64,000 nucleotides of DNA from Telluria mixta (lineage in GTDB: Bacteria > Pseudomonadota > Gammaproteobacteria > Burkholderiales > Burkholderiaceae_D). Position 1 is the first letter of the stretch. Every line of letters starts with the position of its first letter. Under the pieces are notes generated by a model, which saw only the letters and a program-made list of their open reading frames with translations, had not been told where the DNA came from and ran no database searches. Below, in pieces: positions 1 through 12,905 of the stretch. The stretch lies in the NCBI RefSeq assembly GCF_029223865.1, contig NZ_CP119520.1, positions 992,001 to 1,056,000 of the forward strand, read 5' to 3'. Both the position numbers and the translations under genes were made by a program.

Positions 1-594
1 CCGGTTGCGGGCGGGATAAACGAGGTCGGGGCCCGTGCCGACGACGGCGACCGTGCCGCCGCAACGACGCAGCGCCCCCTCGTGCGCGGCCGCGTCGATC
101 CCGAGCGCGAGACCGGACACGATGCACAGGCCGGCACCGGACAACGCCTCCGCGAACGCCTGCGCATTCGCCCTGCCCTGCGCACTGGCATTGCGGCTGC
201 CGACGATGGCCAGGCACGGCCCGTCCAGCACATGGGCGTGTCCTCTAATATAAAGAAGCAAAGGCGGATCGGGGATCCGGGCCAGCAGTTCGGGATAGCC
301 GGGCTCGCCCAGCGCGACGACGTGGTGGCCGGGCCGGGCGAGCCAGTCCAGCGTCGCATCGAGCAGGCGGCGGGTCGCGTCGGACGGCGGCTGCAGCAGC
401 GCGTGCGCCTGGGCCGGGCTCACGTGGGCGGCGAGTGCCGGAAAGTCGGCGGCGAACACGGCGTCCGGGCTGCCGAACGCCGCCAGCAGCGCGGCGGCCG
501 TGCGCGGTCCGATGCCGGCCGCCCGCTCCAGGCGGAGCCAGGCTGCCAGGGAGGTCGATCGTGCAGGCGCTGCGGAAAGGTCCGTGTCCTGCAC
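1..594 (-). CDS. dprA: DNA processing protein DprA (Smf), N-terminal part, cut by window edge
   Basis: DprA binds incoming single-stranded DNA and loads RecA during natural transformation in the cytoplasm. The 198 visible codons start at a GTG (594-592) placed 10 bases after a GGAG, 7 bases after the stop of the LysM gene, so the two are probably co-transcribed. The visible protein has the N-terminal helix-hairpin-like segment (AAGIGPRTAAALLAAFG, about residues 23-39) and the start of the Rossmann-like domain with IVGSRNAS, GLALGIDAAAH and VAVVGTG, which are the DprA signatures. The C-terminal part lies outside the window. Identification is secure; the exact start is less so. Confidence 0.9.
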   Translation of the reverse strand, partial: MQDTDLSAAPARSTSLAAWLRLERAAGIGPRTAAALLAAFGSPDAVFAADFPALAAHVSPAQAHALLQPPSDATRRLLDATLDWLARPGHHVVALGEPGYPELLARIPDPPLLLYIRGHAHVLDGPCLAIVGSRNASAQGRANAQAFAEALSGAGLCIVSGLALGIDAAAHEGALRRCGGTVAVVGTGPDLVYPARNR

Positions 595-601
595 GGTGGA
601 T

Positions 602-1717
602 TTACTCCGGTGATCGGGCGACGTCGCCGACCTGCACCGGTTTCGTCACCTGCATGACCAGTCCGTAAGAGACGCGGTCGAAAACCCGGAAGATGAACAG
701 GTCGCCGTATTGCTCGTCCGGGAGCCTCAGTTTCGCCTTGCCGAACCCGAGGAAGCCTTTGCTTTCCGGGTCCGTCACGGTCTGCCCAAGATGATAAAGC
801 TGCAGCACGGAGCCGACATCGAGTCCGTCAAGCGTGCCCCGGTTGACAGTCACGACCTGGTTCTGCGACGCGTAATTCGATTCGGACGCGAGCGCCATCA
901 CGCGCGCCGCCACGGGCCGCACGGGCGCGTGCGGGACGTAGTTGCGCACCGGAGTCGGCGGCGTCGGCAATAAACGGTCGCCAACTCCCATTTCCTTCAC
1001 GGAGCGCCCGACGACGAACGTGTGGACGTCCGTGCCCGGCCCCGCTTCCTTCACGAGCCGCGCCGTGCCGACGTAGGCCGCCTCGTGGGCAACGACCTTG
1101 CCAGTGTCCGGATCGACCAGTTCCTTGCCCGGCCGGAATACCTGGAAACTCGTCGCCCCGTCGAGCGCGCCGCGCACGTAGATGCGGTCGCCCTCGCCCA
1201 GGTACAGCCGGTCTTCCTGGGCGGCGACGATGCGTGCGGCATTCGCCAGCGCCTGTGCCTCGACGACGAGCGGCTGGGTCAGGAACGGTTCGATCGCGCT
1301 GGCGGGAATCGCGGGCACGGCATTGCCCTGGTCGAGGTTTTCCGTGCGCAGTTGCGGAGAGAGACGCACGAGCGGCGGCTCGCCCGCATCGGACCCGGTG
1401 CCCGGCTTATTCAACGTGAGGCGGCCGCGGGCACGGTCGAAATAGACGATCTGGCCCGGATAGATCCAGTGCGGATTGCGGATCTCGTCGCGGTTCATGC
1501 CCCACACCTGGGGCCAGCACCATGGGTGCTCGAGGAAGGCGCCGGAAATATCCCACAAGGTATCGCCCTTCACGACGACGTGCTGGTCGGGGGCGTTCGG
1601 GCGGAACGCGCAGTTCGTAGCCGCATGGGCGGAAACGGCGGCGCAGGAGACGAAGACGGCCGCGGCGGCGGCGCGGAGCGCGAGCGACCGGGCAACGCCT
1701 GTGCTAAAATTTTTCAT
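602..1717 (-). CDS. LysM peptidoglycan-binding domain protein, exported
   Basis: The 371-residue protein begins with a clear signal peptide (MKNFSTGVARS, then an Ala/Val-rich core ending near AHA-AT). One LysM domain follows directly (HVVVKGDTLWDISGAFL to YPGQIVYF, about residues 45-95). The rest, about 270 residues, has no motif I recognise. Such proteins sit upstream of dprA in many Burkholderiales and are thought to bind peptidoglycan in the periplasm; the function is unknown. The frame stays open for 37 codons upstream, but the ATG at 1717 is chosen because it begins the signal peptide. It diverges from def across 252 bases. Confidence 0.85.
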   Translation of the reverse strand: MKNFSTGVARSLALRAAAAAVFVSCAAVSAHAATNCAFRPNAPDQHVVVKGDTLWDISGAFLEHPWCWPQVWGMNRDEIRNPHWIYPGQIVYFDRARGRLTLNKPGTGSDAGEPPLVRLSPQLRTENLDQGNAVPAIPASAIEPFLTQPLVVEAQALANAARIVAAQEDRLYLGEGDRIYVRGALDGATSFQVFRPGKELVDPDTGKVVAHEAAYVGTARLVKEAGPGTDVHTFVVGRSVKEMGVGDRLLPTPPTPVRNYVPHAPVRPVAARVMALASESNYASQNQVVTVNRGTLDGLDVGSVLQLYHLGQTVTDPESKGFLGFGKAKLRLPDEQYGDLFIFRVFDRVSYGLVMQVTKPVQVGDVARSPE

Positions 1718-1969
1718 TGGAGAGTCCGTAAAGTGCCGTATCGACACGGGTGCTACGCCACCTCGGCCGGCAACAACGCAGGAACCAGACGACTCTTCGA
1801 CCGCGCAGCGGATCATGAAGGGTCGCAATAGTTGCCTTACTGAATCAAATTCTGCCGAGAAATCCCTGAACTAGCAAGACAAACCGCACCCGGGAGCGGG
1901 GGCGGCGTGTTGCGTTTATGCCCGCGCGGCCCAATATACCGATTACTGATTGATTTCGAATACACAGCC

Positions 1970-2497
1970 ATGGCCTTACTGAACATTCTCCGCTACCCCG
2001 ACCCGCGCCTGCACAAGGTTGCCAAGCCGGTTACCGAATTCGGCGACCGCCTCCACAAGCTGGTGGCGGACATGGCCGAGACCATGTACGACGCGCCGGG
2101 CGTGGGCCTGGCCGCCACGCAGGTCGACGTGCACGAGCGCGTCGTCGTCATCGACGTGACCGAGACCAAGGACAACCTGCTCGTCTTCGTCAACCCGGAA
2201 ATCGTCTGGTCCAGCCCGGACAAGCAGGTCTACGACGAAGGCTGCCTGTCGGTGCCGGGCATCTATGACGGCGTCGAGCGTCCCTCGCGCGTGAAAGTGC
2301 GCGCCGTCGACCAGTTCAACAAGCCGTTCGAGCTCGAGGCCGACGGCCTGCTGGCCGTGTGTATCCAGCACGAGATGGACCACTTGATGGGCAAGGTCTT
2401 CGTGGAATACCTGTCGCCGCTGAAGCGCAACCGCATCAAGACGAAGCTGCAGAAGGAAGAGCGCGACATGCAGCGTTCGTCCGCGCGCCGCGCATGA
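1970..2497 (+). CDS. def: Peptide deformylase
   Basis: This 175-residue enzyme removes the N-formyl group from nascent proteins using a metal ion. All three family motifs are present: GVGLAATQV near residue 44, EGCLSVPG near 90, and QHEMDHLMG near 133 with the HExxH metal ligands. Length matches the family. The frame is open upstream to 1907, but the ATG at 1970 ([12 protein letters not shown]) is the conserved start. The stop overlaps the fmt start as ATGA, so the two formyl-cycle enzymes are translationally coupled. Confidence 0.96.
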   Translation: MALLNILRYPDPRLHKVAKPVTEFGDRLHKLVADMAETMYDAPGVGLAATQVDVHERVVVIDVTETKDNLLVFVNPEIVWSSPDKQVYDEGCLSVPGIYDGVERPSRVKVRAVDQFNKPFELEADGLLAVCIQHEMDHLMGKVFVEYLSPLKRNRIKTKLQKEERDMQRSSARRA

Positions 2498-3447
2498 CGA
2501 TGAACGTCGTCTTTGCCGGCACGCCGGACTTCGCCGCCGTCGCCCTGCGCGCCCTGCTCGACGCGGGCTTTACGGTCCCGCTCGTGCTGACCCAGCCGGA
2601 CCGCCCGGCCGGCCGCGGCATGCAGTTGCAGGCGTCCGCCGTGAAACAGGTCGCGGCCGCGCACGGTATCGAGGTGCTGCAACCGCTGTCGCTGCGGATG
2701 GATGCGAAGGATCCGCAGCGTGCGGCCGAAGCGAAGACCGCGCACGAGCGCCTGCTGGCGACGGAGTACGACGTGATGGTCGTCGCGGCTTACGGCCTGA
2801 TCCTGCCGCGCTCGACCCTGGACATCAAACCCTGCATCAATATCCACGGCTCCATCCTGCCCCGCTGGCGCGGCGCCGCGCCGATCCATCGCGCGATCGA
2901 AGCGGGCGACGCCGAGACGGGCGTCACGATCATGGAAATGGAAGAAGGCCTGGACACGGGCCCGATGCTGCTGCTCGAGCGCATCGCCATCGACGACACG
3001 GACACGACCGGCAGCCTGCACGACAAGCTGGCGGCCCTCGGTGGCCGCATGATTGTCGAGGCTCTGGGGAAAATGGCGCAGGGACAATTGGAAGCCGTAC
3101 CCCAGCCGGATGACGGCGTGACCTATGCCGCGAAGATCGGCAAGGAAGAAGCGAAGCTGGACTGGACGCTGCCGGCCGTCGACCTGGCGCGCAAGGTGCG
3201 CGCGTTCAACCCGTTCCCGGGCGCCCATGGCCAGGCAGGCGCGACCACGATCAAGATCTGGAACGCCCAACCGGCCGACGGCCGGGGCCAGCCGGGCCAG
3301 GTGCTGCAGGCGGATGCGCACGGCATCGTCGTCGCGTGCGGCACCAGGGCACTCCGACTGACGGAATTGCAAAAGCCGGGCGGCAAGCGCCTGGCGGCGG
3401 GCGAGTTCCTGAAAGGCTTTTCGTTCGACGGCCTGGCATTCGCGTAA
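2494..3447 (+). CDS. fmt: Methionyl-tRNA formyltransferase
   Basis: Fmt transfers a formyl group from 10-formyltetrahydrofolate to initiator Met-tRNA. The 317-residue protein starts [15 protein letters not shown], the family start, with the ATG overlapping the def stop by 4 bases (a second ATG at 2500 is also possible). [16 protein letters not shown] near residue 113 carries the catalytic Asn and His, and the downstream Asp is in [12 protein letters not shown]. The C-terminal OB-like tRNA-binding domain follows from about residue 210. A strong terminator comes 20 bases after the stop and closes the def-fmt operon. Confidence 0.96.
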   Translation: MTMNVVFAGTPDFAAVALRALLDAGFTVPLVLTQPDRPAGRGMQLQASAVKQVAAAHGIEVLQPLSLRMDAKDPQRAAEAKTAHERLLATEYDVMVVAAYGLILPRSTLDIKPCINIHGSILPRWRGAAPIHRAIEAGDAETGVTIMEMEEGLDTGPMLLLERIAIDDTDTTGSLHDKLAALGGRMIVEALGKMAQGQLEAVPQPDDGVTYAAKIGKEEAKLDWTLPAVDLARKVRAFNPFPGAHGQAGATTIKIWNAQPADGRGQPGQVLQADAHGIVVACGTRALRLTELQKPGGKRLAAGEFLKGFSFDGLAFA

Positions 3448-3466
3448 CAACCTGTAACAACAATAA

Positions 3467-3511
3467 AGAAGGGCATCAGCCGGTTCGCGCCGGGTGATGC
3501 CCTTCTATTTT
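3467..3511. terminator. Rho-independent terminator after fmt, bidirectional
   Basis: A 12-bp perfect stem (AGAAGGGCATCA at 3467-3478 with TGATGCCCTTCT at 3495-3506) is extended inside by four more pairs and followed by ATTTTA. The plus strand ends def-fmt. On the minus strand the preceding AATAAAG gives a weaker U-tract, which may serve the brnA-like gene read towards it. Confidence 0.85.
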
Positions 3512-3592
3512 ACGTTGACTGGCATGCCGTTCCGGCATCGGGTCTGCGCGACCGCGGGGCGCTGTGCCCCGACCATCAAGCGATGCAAGGAA

Positions 3593-3826
3593 TCAGTGCT
3601 GCTCGCCCTGAGCACGCACGCGATTCGCTTCCATGTATTCACGCAGGACCTGGTTGATGCGGGTCTGGTAGCCGGGGCCTGCCGACTTGAACCATTCCAG
3701 CATGTCGACATCCAGGCGGATGGTGACGATTTGTTTCACACCGGCGACGGCGTGGGCCTTGGCCGGGGTGTTGTCGTCGTTGCGGACTGCCGGCTGGTCC
3801 CACTCAGGCACGTATTCTTTGTTCAT
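3593..3826 (-). CDS. BrnA-like antitoxin family protein, orphan
   Basis: This 77-residue protein ends in a ribbon-helix-helix segment (VTIRLDVDMLEWFKSAGPGYQ, then TRINQVLREYM, about residues 34-66) that matches the BrnA family (PF14384). BrnA proteins are DNA-binding antitoxins that neutralise BrnT RNases and repress their own operon. No BrnT-like reading frame lies on either side, so this is an orphan and may act as a plain regulator. The ATG at 3826 has GGGAAGA seven bases upstream; an ATG at 3841 would place its start inside that site. Confidence 0.8.
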   Translation of the reverse strand: MNKEYVPEWDQPAVRNDDNTPAKAHAVAGVKQIVTIRLDVDMLEWFKSAGPGYQTRINQVLREYMEANRVRAQGEQH

Positions 3827-3841
3827 TGCAATTCTTCCCAT

Positions 3842-4151
3842 TTTGGCGGCGGAGCGACGGTCCGCACTTTCCGTTGATTGGACTGATACACATCAATAAA
3901 ACCGCGCCAGCGGCGGTCTATGGGATTTATTGTCACCTCTGTATGTATCCGGGAAATTGCTAATATGGGGCAATTTGTATCTCAATGTAACAATAGACCG
4001 GTTGAAACAATACGTTACAAACGTCTTTACATTCGCGTCCGATTTCGAGCGAACCGTAGCTCTCGGCCGCATCGAGAACAAACTCGGCCAGTAACGGTAT
4101 AATCACAGACCCGCCTCATATTTATCCAGCCGCTCTCAGGAAAGCCCTACG
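3842..4151 (+). promoter_or_regulatory. metH upstream region with a candidate sigma70 promoter
   Basis: These 310 bases hold no gene. A perfect TATAAT stands at 4098-4103, about 50 bases before the metH ATG. The -35 is weak (around GAGAAC at 4074-4079). The region before it is unusually AT-rich for this window. I looked for SAH, SAM and cobalamin riboswitch signatures and saw none. AGGA sits 10 bases before the metH start. Confidence 0.4.
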
Positions 4152-7930
<3,779 letters not shown>

Positions 7931-7971
7931 GGGAAGTCTGACCCGCCTTTGTCCCGCGCACGCTTGAAATA

Positions 7972-8004
7972 CTTGGCGATTCGCCAAGATTGTTCAGGTA
8001 TGAT
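7972..8004 (+). promoter_or_regulatory. Candidate crt promoter with a palindromic operator
   Basis: A perfect 8-bp inverted repeat with a one-base spacer (CTTGGCGA T TCGCCAAG, 7972-7988) overlaps a -35-like TTGGCG (7973-7978). TATGAT follows at 7999-8004. The 20-base spacing and the dyad are reminiscent of promoters controlled by MerR-family proteins, and the MerR-type regulator LitR/CarH controls carotenoid genes in other bacteria. No regulator gene is present here, so this link is inference. Confidence 0.4.
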
Positions 8005-8055
8005 CGGCTGGATTCGTCAATTCTGGCGATTCAGCGCGCGCGGGAGGGGGTGGAG

Positions 8056-8997
8056 ATGTCCATACAAGCAAGGCGGCATGAGGACTTCGGCATTTTTGAC
8101 GGATTCCCGGTCCAGCCGCCCAACGAGCTCGACACGCTGCGCCAGGCGATCGAGCACCGCCTCGGCCACTGGCTGAACCACGATGCCGCGCGCGCCGACC
8201 TGCTCACCTCCGCCATGCGCGCGGCCGCCCTCGGCGCCGGCAAGCGCATGCGCCCCCTTCTCGTGATGCTCGTGGCGCGCGACCTCGGTTGCACGTCGCC
8301 GGCCCTCGTCGACGTGGCCTGCGCCGTCGAGCTGGTGCACGCCGCCTCGCTGATCCTGGACGACATGCCGTGCATGGACAATGCGCTGCTGCGCCGCGGC
8401 CGTCCCACGATCCACGTGCAGTTCGGCGAGGACGTGACGATCCTTGCCGCCATCGCCCTGCTCAGCCGCGCATTCGGCATCCTCGCCGCCGCGCAGGACG
8501 TCCCGCCGGCCGTGCGTGCGCGCCTCGTCGCGCGGCTGGCCGAGACCGTCGGCACGCAGGGCCTCGTGCAAGGCCAGTTCCTCGACCTGCGCGGGAACCG
8601 CGGCACGGAAGACGACATCGCCGTCACCAATGAACTCAAGACGGGCGTGCTGCTGGGCGTCGCCGTCGACATGGCCGCCATCATCGCCCAGGCCGGGGAT
8701 ACCGTCGCCGCGTCGCTGCGCGCGTTCGCCCTTGCGGCCGGCCACGCGTTCCAGCTGCGCGACGACTTCCTCGACGTGGCGGGCAACGACAGCGCCGTCA
8801 CCGGCAAGGACACCGGCAAGGACGTCGCCAAGGCGACGCTCATCAACGCCGTCGGCCAGGACGAGGCGCGGCGCCGGCTCGCGCTGCACCTGCACGACGC
8901 CGAGCGCCACCTGGCCGACGCCCTCGGCACCCGCCCGGACACGCGCCGCTTCGTGGAAGGCCTGTTCGGCCGCGTGCCGGCGGGCGCGCCCAACTGA
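8056..8997 (+). CDS. crtE: Geranylgeranyl diphosphate synthase (carotenoid cluster)
   Basis: CrtE condenses isoprenyl diphosphates to the C20 carotenoid precursor. The 313-residue protein is an all-alpha polyprenyl synthase with the first aspartate-rich motif DDMPCMD at 102-108 and the second DDFLD at 236-240, plus GAGKRMRP near 60. The spacing DDxxxxD in the first motif is the bacterial type. The ATG at 8056 is chosen because GGGAGG and GGAG precede it; an open extension to a TTG at 7990 would run through the promoter. It is the first gene of crtE-X-Y-I-B. The crtX GTG follows its stop after one base. Confidence 0.93.
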   Translation: MSIQARRHEDFGIFDGFPVQPPNELDTLRQAIEHRLGHWLNHDAARADLLTSAMRAAALGAGKRMRPLLVMLVARDLGCTSPALVDVACAVELVHAASLILDDMPCMDNALLRRGRPTIHVQFGEDVTILAAIALLSRAFGILAAAQDVPPAVRARLVARLAETVGTQGLVQGQFLDLRGNRGTEDDIAVTNELKTGVLLGVAVDMAAIIAQAGDTVAASLRAFALAAGHAFQLRDDFLDVAGNDSAVTGKDTGKDVAKATLINAVGQDEARRRLALHLHDAERHLADALGTRPDTRRFVEGLFGRVPAGAPN

Positions 8998-8998
8998 C

Positions 8999-10255
8999 GT
9001 GGCCCACTTCGGCGTCGTCGCTCCCGCCTTCCTCAGCCACTTCACGACCCTGGGTGCGCTGGCGGGCGCGCTCGTCGACCGCGGCCACAAGGTGACGTTC
9101 ATCCACCGGCCCGACGCGGCCATGTTCGTGCGCGACCCGCGCATCGGCTTCCACGCCGTCGGCACGGCCACGCATCCCCCGGGATCGCTGGCGGCGTCCA
9201 TGCGCCTCGCGGCGAATCCCGGCGGCCCGCTGGGCGTGTCCCGCGTGATCGGCGACATGGCCCGCTCGACGACGATGCTGTGCGAGGCGCTGCCGGCCGC
9301 CGTCGGACGGCTGCGCGTCGACGTCCTCCTCGCCGACCAGATGGAAGCGGCGGGCGGCCTCGTGGCGGAGGCCCTGTGCCTGCCCTTCATCTCGATCGCC
9401 TGCGCCCTGCCCGTGAACCGCGAGCCCGGCATCCCGCTGCCCGTGATGCCCTTCGGTCCCGGCACCGATGCGAAGTCGTTGAAGATCGTCGAAGAGAGCA
9501 CCCGCGTGTACGACTGGATGATGCGGCCGCACCGCCGCGCCGTCGAAGCGCAGGCGCGCCGCCTCGGCGTGCCGGTGCGCGGCATGCTGCACGAGTTCCT
9601 GTCGCCGCACGCGCAGATCAGCCAGACGGTCGAGGCGTTCGAGTTCCCGCGCCGCGCGCTCCCGTCGCATTTCCATCACGTGGGGCCGCTGCGGCCCGTG
9701 ACGGACCGTCCGGATACGCGTACGCTGCCGGCCATCGCCGCCGACCGGCCGTTCGTGTTCGCGTCGCTGGGCACGATGCAGGGCGGGCGCTTCGGCCTGT
9801 TCCGGCGCATCGCGCAGGCGTGCCGCGCCGCCGACGTGCAGCTGCTGCTCGCGCATTGCGGTGGCCTCGATGCGCGCCAGGCGGACGCGCTGAAGACTGC
9901 CGGCGCGACCTGGGTCACGGACTTCGCGCCGCAGCAGGCCGCGCTCGCGCGCGCGGATGCCGTCATCTCGCATGCGGGCTGGAACACCGTGATGGACGCC
10001 GTCGCCGCGCAGACGCCGATGCTGGCGCTGCCCATCGCGTTCGACCACCCGGGCGGCGCCGCGCGCATGCGCCACGCCGGCGTGGGCATCCAGGCGTCGG
10101 CGCGTTTTACCGGCGCGAGCCGGCTCGCGCGCCACCTCGTCCGCCTGCTGGACGACCCGACGTTCACACAGCGCCTGGAACCGCTGGCCGCCAAGGTGGC
10201 GCAAGCCGGCGGCACGGCACGCGCGGCCGACATCGTCGAAGCGGCGCTGCGATGA
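8999..10255 (+). CDS. crtX: Zeaxanthin glucosyltransferase
   Basis: CrtX adds glucose from UDP-glucose to the hydroxyl groups of zeaxanthin. The 418 residues form a two-domain GT-B fold of family GT1. The C-terminal half carries a shortened UDPGT signature: FAPQQAALARADAVISHAG, then WNTVMDA and a later PIAFDHPGGAARM. The start is GTG at 8999, one base after the crtE stop, which implies translational coupling; the upstream in-frame extension only shadows crtE. Its presence between crtE and crtY predicts that the end product is a carotenoid glucoside. Confidence 0.9.
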   Translation: MAHFGVVAPAFLSHFTTLGALAGALVDRGHKVTFIHRPDAAMFVRDPRIGFHAVGTATHPPGSLAASMRLAANPGGPLGVSRVIGDMARSTTMLCEALPAAVGRLRVDVLLADQMEAAGGLVAEALCLPFISIACALPVNREPGIPLPVMPFGPGTDAKSLKIVEESTRVYDWMMRPHRRAVEAQARRLGVPVRGMLHEFLSPHAQISQTVEAFEFPRRALPSHFHHVGPLRPVTDRPDTRTLPAIAADRPFVFASLGTMQGGRFGLFRRIAQACRAADVQLLLAHCGGLDARQADALKTAGATWVTDFAPQQAALARADAVISHAGWNTVMDAVAAQTPMLALPIAFDHPGGAARMRHAGVGIQASARFTGASRLARHLVRLLDDPTFTQRLEPLAAKVAQAGGTARAADIVEAALR

Positions 10256-11421
10256 GCGACTACGACCTGATCCTCGCGGGCGGCGGCCTCGCCAATGGCC
10301 TGATCGCGTGGCGCCTGCGCACGCACCGTCCCGACCTGCGCATCCTGCTGCTGGAACAGGACGCGCACATCGGCGGCAACCACACGTGGTCGTTCCATGC
10401 GAGCGACCTCGATGCGGACGAACGGGACTGGATCGCGCCGCTCGTGACGCAGCGCTGGCCACGCTACGACGTGCTCTTTCCCGACCATGCGCGCACGCTG
10501 ACCGGCGCTTATTGCAGCATCGCCTCGCGCGATTTCGCGCGCGTCATCGAAGGGGCGCTGGGCCCCGCCCTGCGCACGAATACGCGCATCGCCGCGCTGG
10601 CGCCGACGCACGTCGAGCTGGCCGGCGGCGTGCGTCTGCACGCGCGCGCCGTGATCGACGGCCGCGGTCCCCTGCCCGATGCGGGGCTCGCGCTGGGCTG
10701 GCAGACGTTCCTCGGCCAGGAAGTGCGCCTCGCCGAACCGCACGGGCTGGTGGCGCCGGTCATCATGGACGCGAGCGTCGCGCAGCAGGGCGGCTACCGT
10801 TTCGTCTACGTGCTCCCATTCGCACGCGACCGCCTGCTGATCGAGGACACGCACTACGTCGACGCCGCCGCGCGCGACGCCGACCGCCTGCGCGCCAACA
10901 TCGCGGCGTATGCAGCGCAGCGTGGCTGGCGCATCACGGAGGTGCTGCGCGAAGAACACGGCGCGCTGCCGATCGTGCTGGCGGGCGACGTCGAGCGCTA
11001 CTGGGACAACCTGCGCGGCCAGCCGGTATCCGGCCTGCGAGCCGGATTGTTCCATTTCACGACCGGCTACTCGCTGCCGCACGCGGTGCGGCTGGCGCGG
11101 CGTCTCGCCGGCCTGTTCACCGTGGACGCGCCCGCGCTGTTCGGTGCCATCCGCGCCGATGCGCGCGCCACGTGGCGGGAGCAAGGTTTCTATCGCCTGC
11201 TGAACCGCATGCTGTTTTTGGCCGGCAGCCCGGACGCGCGCTGGCGCGTGATGCAGCGCTTCTACCGCCTGCCCGCGCCGCTGATCGCCCGCTTCTACGC
11301 GGGCAGCACGACCCTGCTTGACAAGGCGCGCATCCTGTCCGGCAAGCCGCCCGTCCCCGTGCTGCAGGCACTGGACGCGGCGCGCCGCATCCACCCTCAC
11401 CAGATCGGGACATCCGCATGA
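10252..11421 (+). CDS. crtY: Lycopene beta-cyclase
   Basis: CrtY closes both ends of lycopene to give beta-carotene. The 389-residue flavoprotein opens with the dinucleotide-binding motif LILAGGGLANGLIAWRL (residues 5-21) and has the family HTWSFH motif near 47 and GLFHFTTGYSLPHA near 268. Length fits the bacterial CrtY family. Its ATG overlaps the crtX stop by 4 bases (ATGA), and its stop overlaps the crtI start in the same way, so the operon is read as one translationally coupled unit. Confidence 0.93.
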   Translation: MSDYDLILAGGGLANGLIAWRLRTHRPDLRILLLEQDAHIGGNHTWSFHASDLDADERDWIAPLVTQRWPRYDVLFPDHARTLTGAYCSIASRDFARVIEGALGPALRTNTRIAALAPTHVELAGGVRLHARAVIDGRGPLPDAGLALGWQTFLGQEVRLAEPHGLVAPVIMDASVAQQGGYRFVYVLPFARDRLLIEDTHYVDAAARDADRLRANIAAYAAQRGWRITEVLREEHGALPIVLAGDVERYWDNLRGQPVSGLRAGLFHFTTGYSLPHAVRLARRLAGLFTVDAPALFGAIRADARATWREQGFYRLLNRMLFLAGSPDARWRVMQRFYRLPAPLIARFYAGSTTLLDKARILSGKPPVPVLQALDAARRIHPHQIGTSA

Positions 11422-12905
11422 ACGCATCGAATACCGCCGTGGTCGTGGGCGCCGGCTTCGGCGGCCTGGCACTGGCCATCCGCCTGCAGGCGCAGGGCGT
11501 GCAGACCACGCTGCTGGAAAAGCGCGACAAGCCGGGCGGCCGCGCCTACGTGTACGAAGACGAAGGCTTCGTGTTCGACGCCGGCCCCACCGTGATCACG
11601 GATCCGTCCGCGCTGGAAGAACTGTTCACGGCCGCGGGCCGGCGCATGGCCGACTACGTGGAGATGCTGCCCGTTTCTCCGTTCTATCGCCTGTGCTGGG
11701 AAGACGGCAGTTATTTCGATTACGCGAACGACCAGGAAGCGCTGGACCGCCAGATTCACGCGCGCAACCCGGCCGACGTCGCTGGCTACCGGCGCTTCCT
11801 CGCGTACTCGCAGGCCGTGTTCGCGGAAGGCTACCTGAAACTGGGCGCCGTGCCGTTCCTGTCGTTCCGCGACATGATCGCGGCCGGGCCGCAACTGGCG
11901 CGCCTGCAGGCGTGGCGCAGCGTGTACGGGATCGTGTCGCGCTTCATCCAGGACGAGCACCTGCGACAGGCGTTTTCGTTCCACTCGCTGCTCGTGGGCG
12001 GTAATCCGTTTGCCACGTCGTCGATCTACACCTTGATCCACGCGCTGGAGCGCCAGTGGGGCGTGTGGTTCCCGCGCGGCGGCACGGGCGCGCTCGTGCG
12101 CGGCCTGGTAAAACTGTTCGAAGACCTGGGCGGGCGCATCGAACTCAATGCGCCCGTCGCCGCGATCGAAACGAGCGGCGCGCGCGCGACCGGGGTGCGG
12201 CTGGAGGACGGCCGGCTGTTCAAGGCGGATGCCATCGCGTCGAATGCGGACGTCGTGCACACGTACGCGCATCTCCTGGGCGCACATCCCCGCGGCGCGG
12301 CGCAGGCCGATACGCTGCGCAAGAAGCGCTTTTCGAATTCGCTGTTCGTGCTGTACTTCGGCCTCGACCGGCACCACGACCAGCTGCGCCACCACACGGT
12401 CTGCTTCGGCCCACGCTACCGCGAGCTGATTACGGACATCTTCGGCGGCAACGCCCTCGCCGACGATTTTTCGCTGTACCTGCACGCGCCGTGCATCACG
12501 GACCCGTCGCTGGCGCCGCCCGGCTGCGGCAGCCATTACGTGCTGGCGCCCGTGCCGCACCTGGGCAATGCGCCGATCGACTGGACGGTCGAAGGGCCGC
12601 GCTACCGCGACCGCATCTTCGACTATCTCGAGCAGCGCTACATGCCCGGCCTGCGCAGCCAGCTCGTCACGAGCCGCATCTTCACGCCGCTCGACTTCCG
12701 CGACGAGCTGAACGCGCACCTCGGCTCCGCGTTCTCGCTCGAGCCGATCCTCACGCAAAGCGCGTGGTTCCGGCCGCACAACCGCGACGCGGACCTGGCT
12801 AACCTGTACCTCGTGGGGGCAGGCACGCATCCTGGCGCGGGCGTGCCCGGCGTGATCGGCTCCGCGAAGGCGACGGCTGGCCTGATGCTGGAGGCGCAGG
12901 CATGA
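11418..12905 (+). CDS. crtI: Phytoene desaturase
   Basis: CrtI converts phytoene to lycopene in four desaturation steps. The 495-residue protein has an N-terminal FAD-binding motif (VVVGAGFGGLALAIRL, residues 8-23), the following GGRAYVYEDEGFVFDAGPT segment, and the C-terminal bacterial phytoene dehydrogenase signature LYLVGAGTHPGAGVPGVIGS near 465. Length and order match the Pantoea-type enzyme. Both ends overlap neighbours by 4 bases (crtY stop and crtB start). Confidence 0.95.
   Translation: MNASNTAVVVGAGFGGLALAIRLQAQGVQTTLLEKRDKPGGRAYVYEDEGFVFDAGPTVITDPSALEELFTAAGRRMADYVEMLPVSPFYRLCWEDGSYFDYANDQEALDRQIHARNPADVAGYRRFLAYSQAVFAEGYLKLGAVPFLSFRDMIAAGPQLARLQAWRSVYGIVSRFIQDEHLRQAFSFHSLLVGGNPFATSSIYTLIHALERQWGVWFPRGGTGALVRGLVKLFEDLGGRIELNAPVAAIETSGARATGVRLEDGRLFKADAIASNADVVHTYAHLLGAHPRGAAQADTLRKKRFSNSLFVLYFGLDRHHDQLRHHTVCFGPRYRELITDIFGGNALADDFSLYLHAPCITDPSLAPPGCGSHYVLAPVPHLGNAPIDWTVEGPRYRDRIFDYLEQRYMPGLRSQLVTSRIFTPLDFRDELNAHLGSAFSLEPILTQSAWFRPHNRDADLANLYLVGAGTHPGAGVPGVIGSAKATAGLMLEAQA

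Noticed and set aside
3893..4102. Small genes on either strand before metH
   Set aside because: No ribosome-binding site or family resemblance, and AT-rich promoter-like composition.
3842..4151. SAH, SAM or cobalamin riboswitch before metH
   Set aside because: The conserved cores of these classes were not found on reading the region; only a promoter-like TATAAT is supported.
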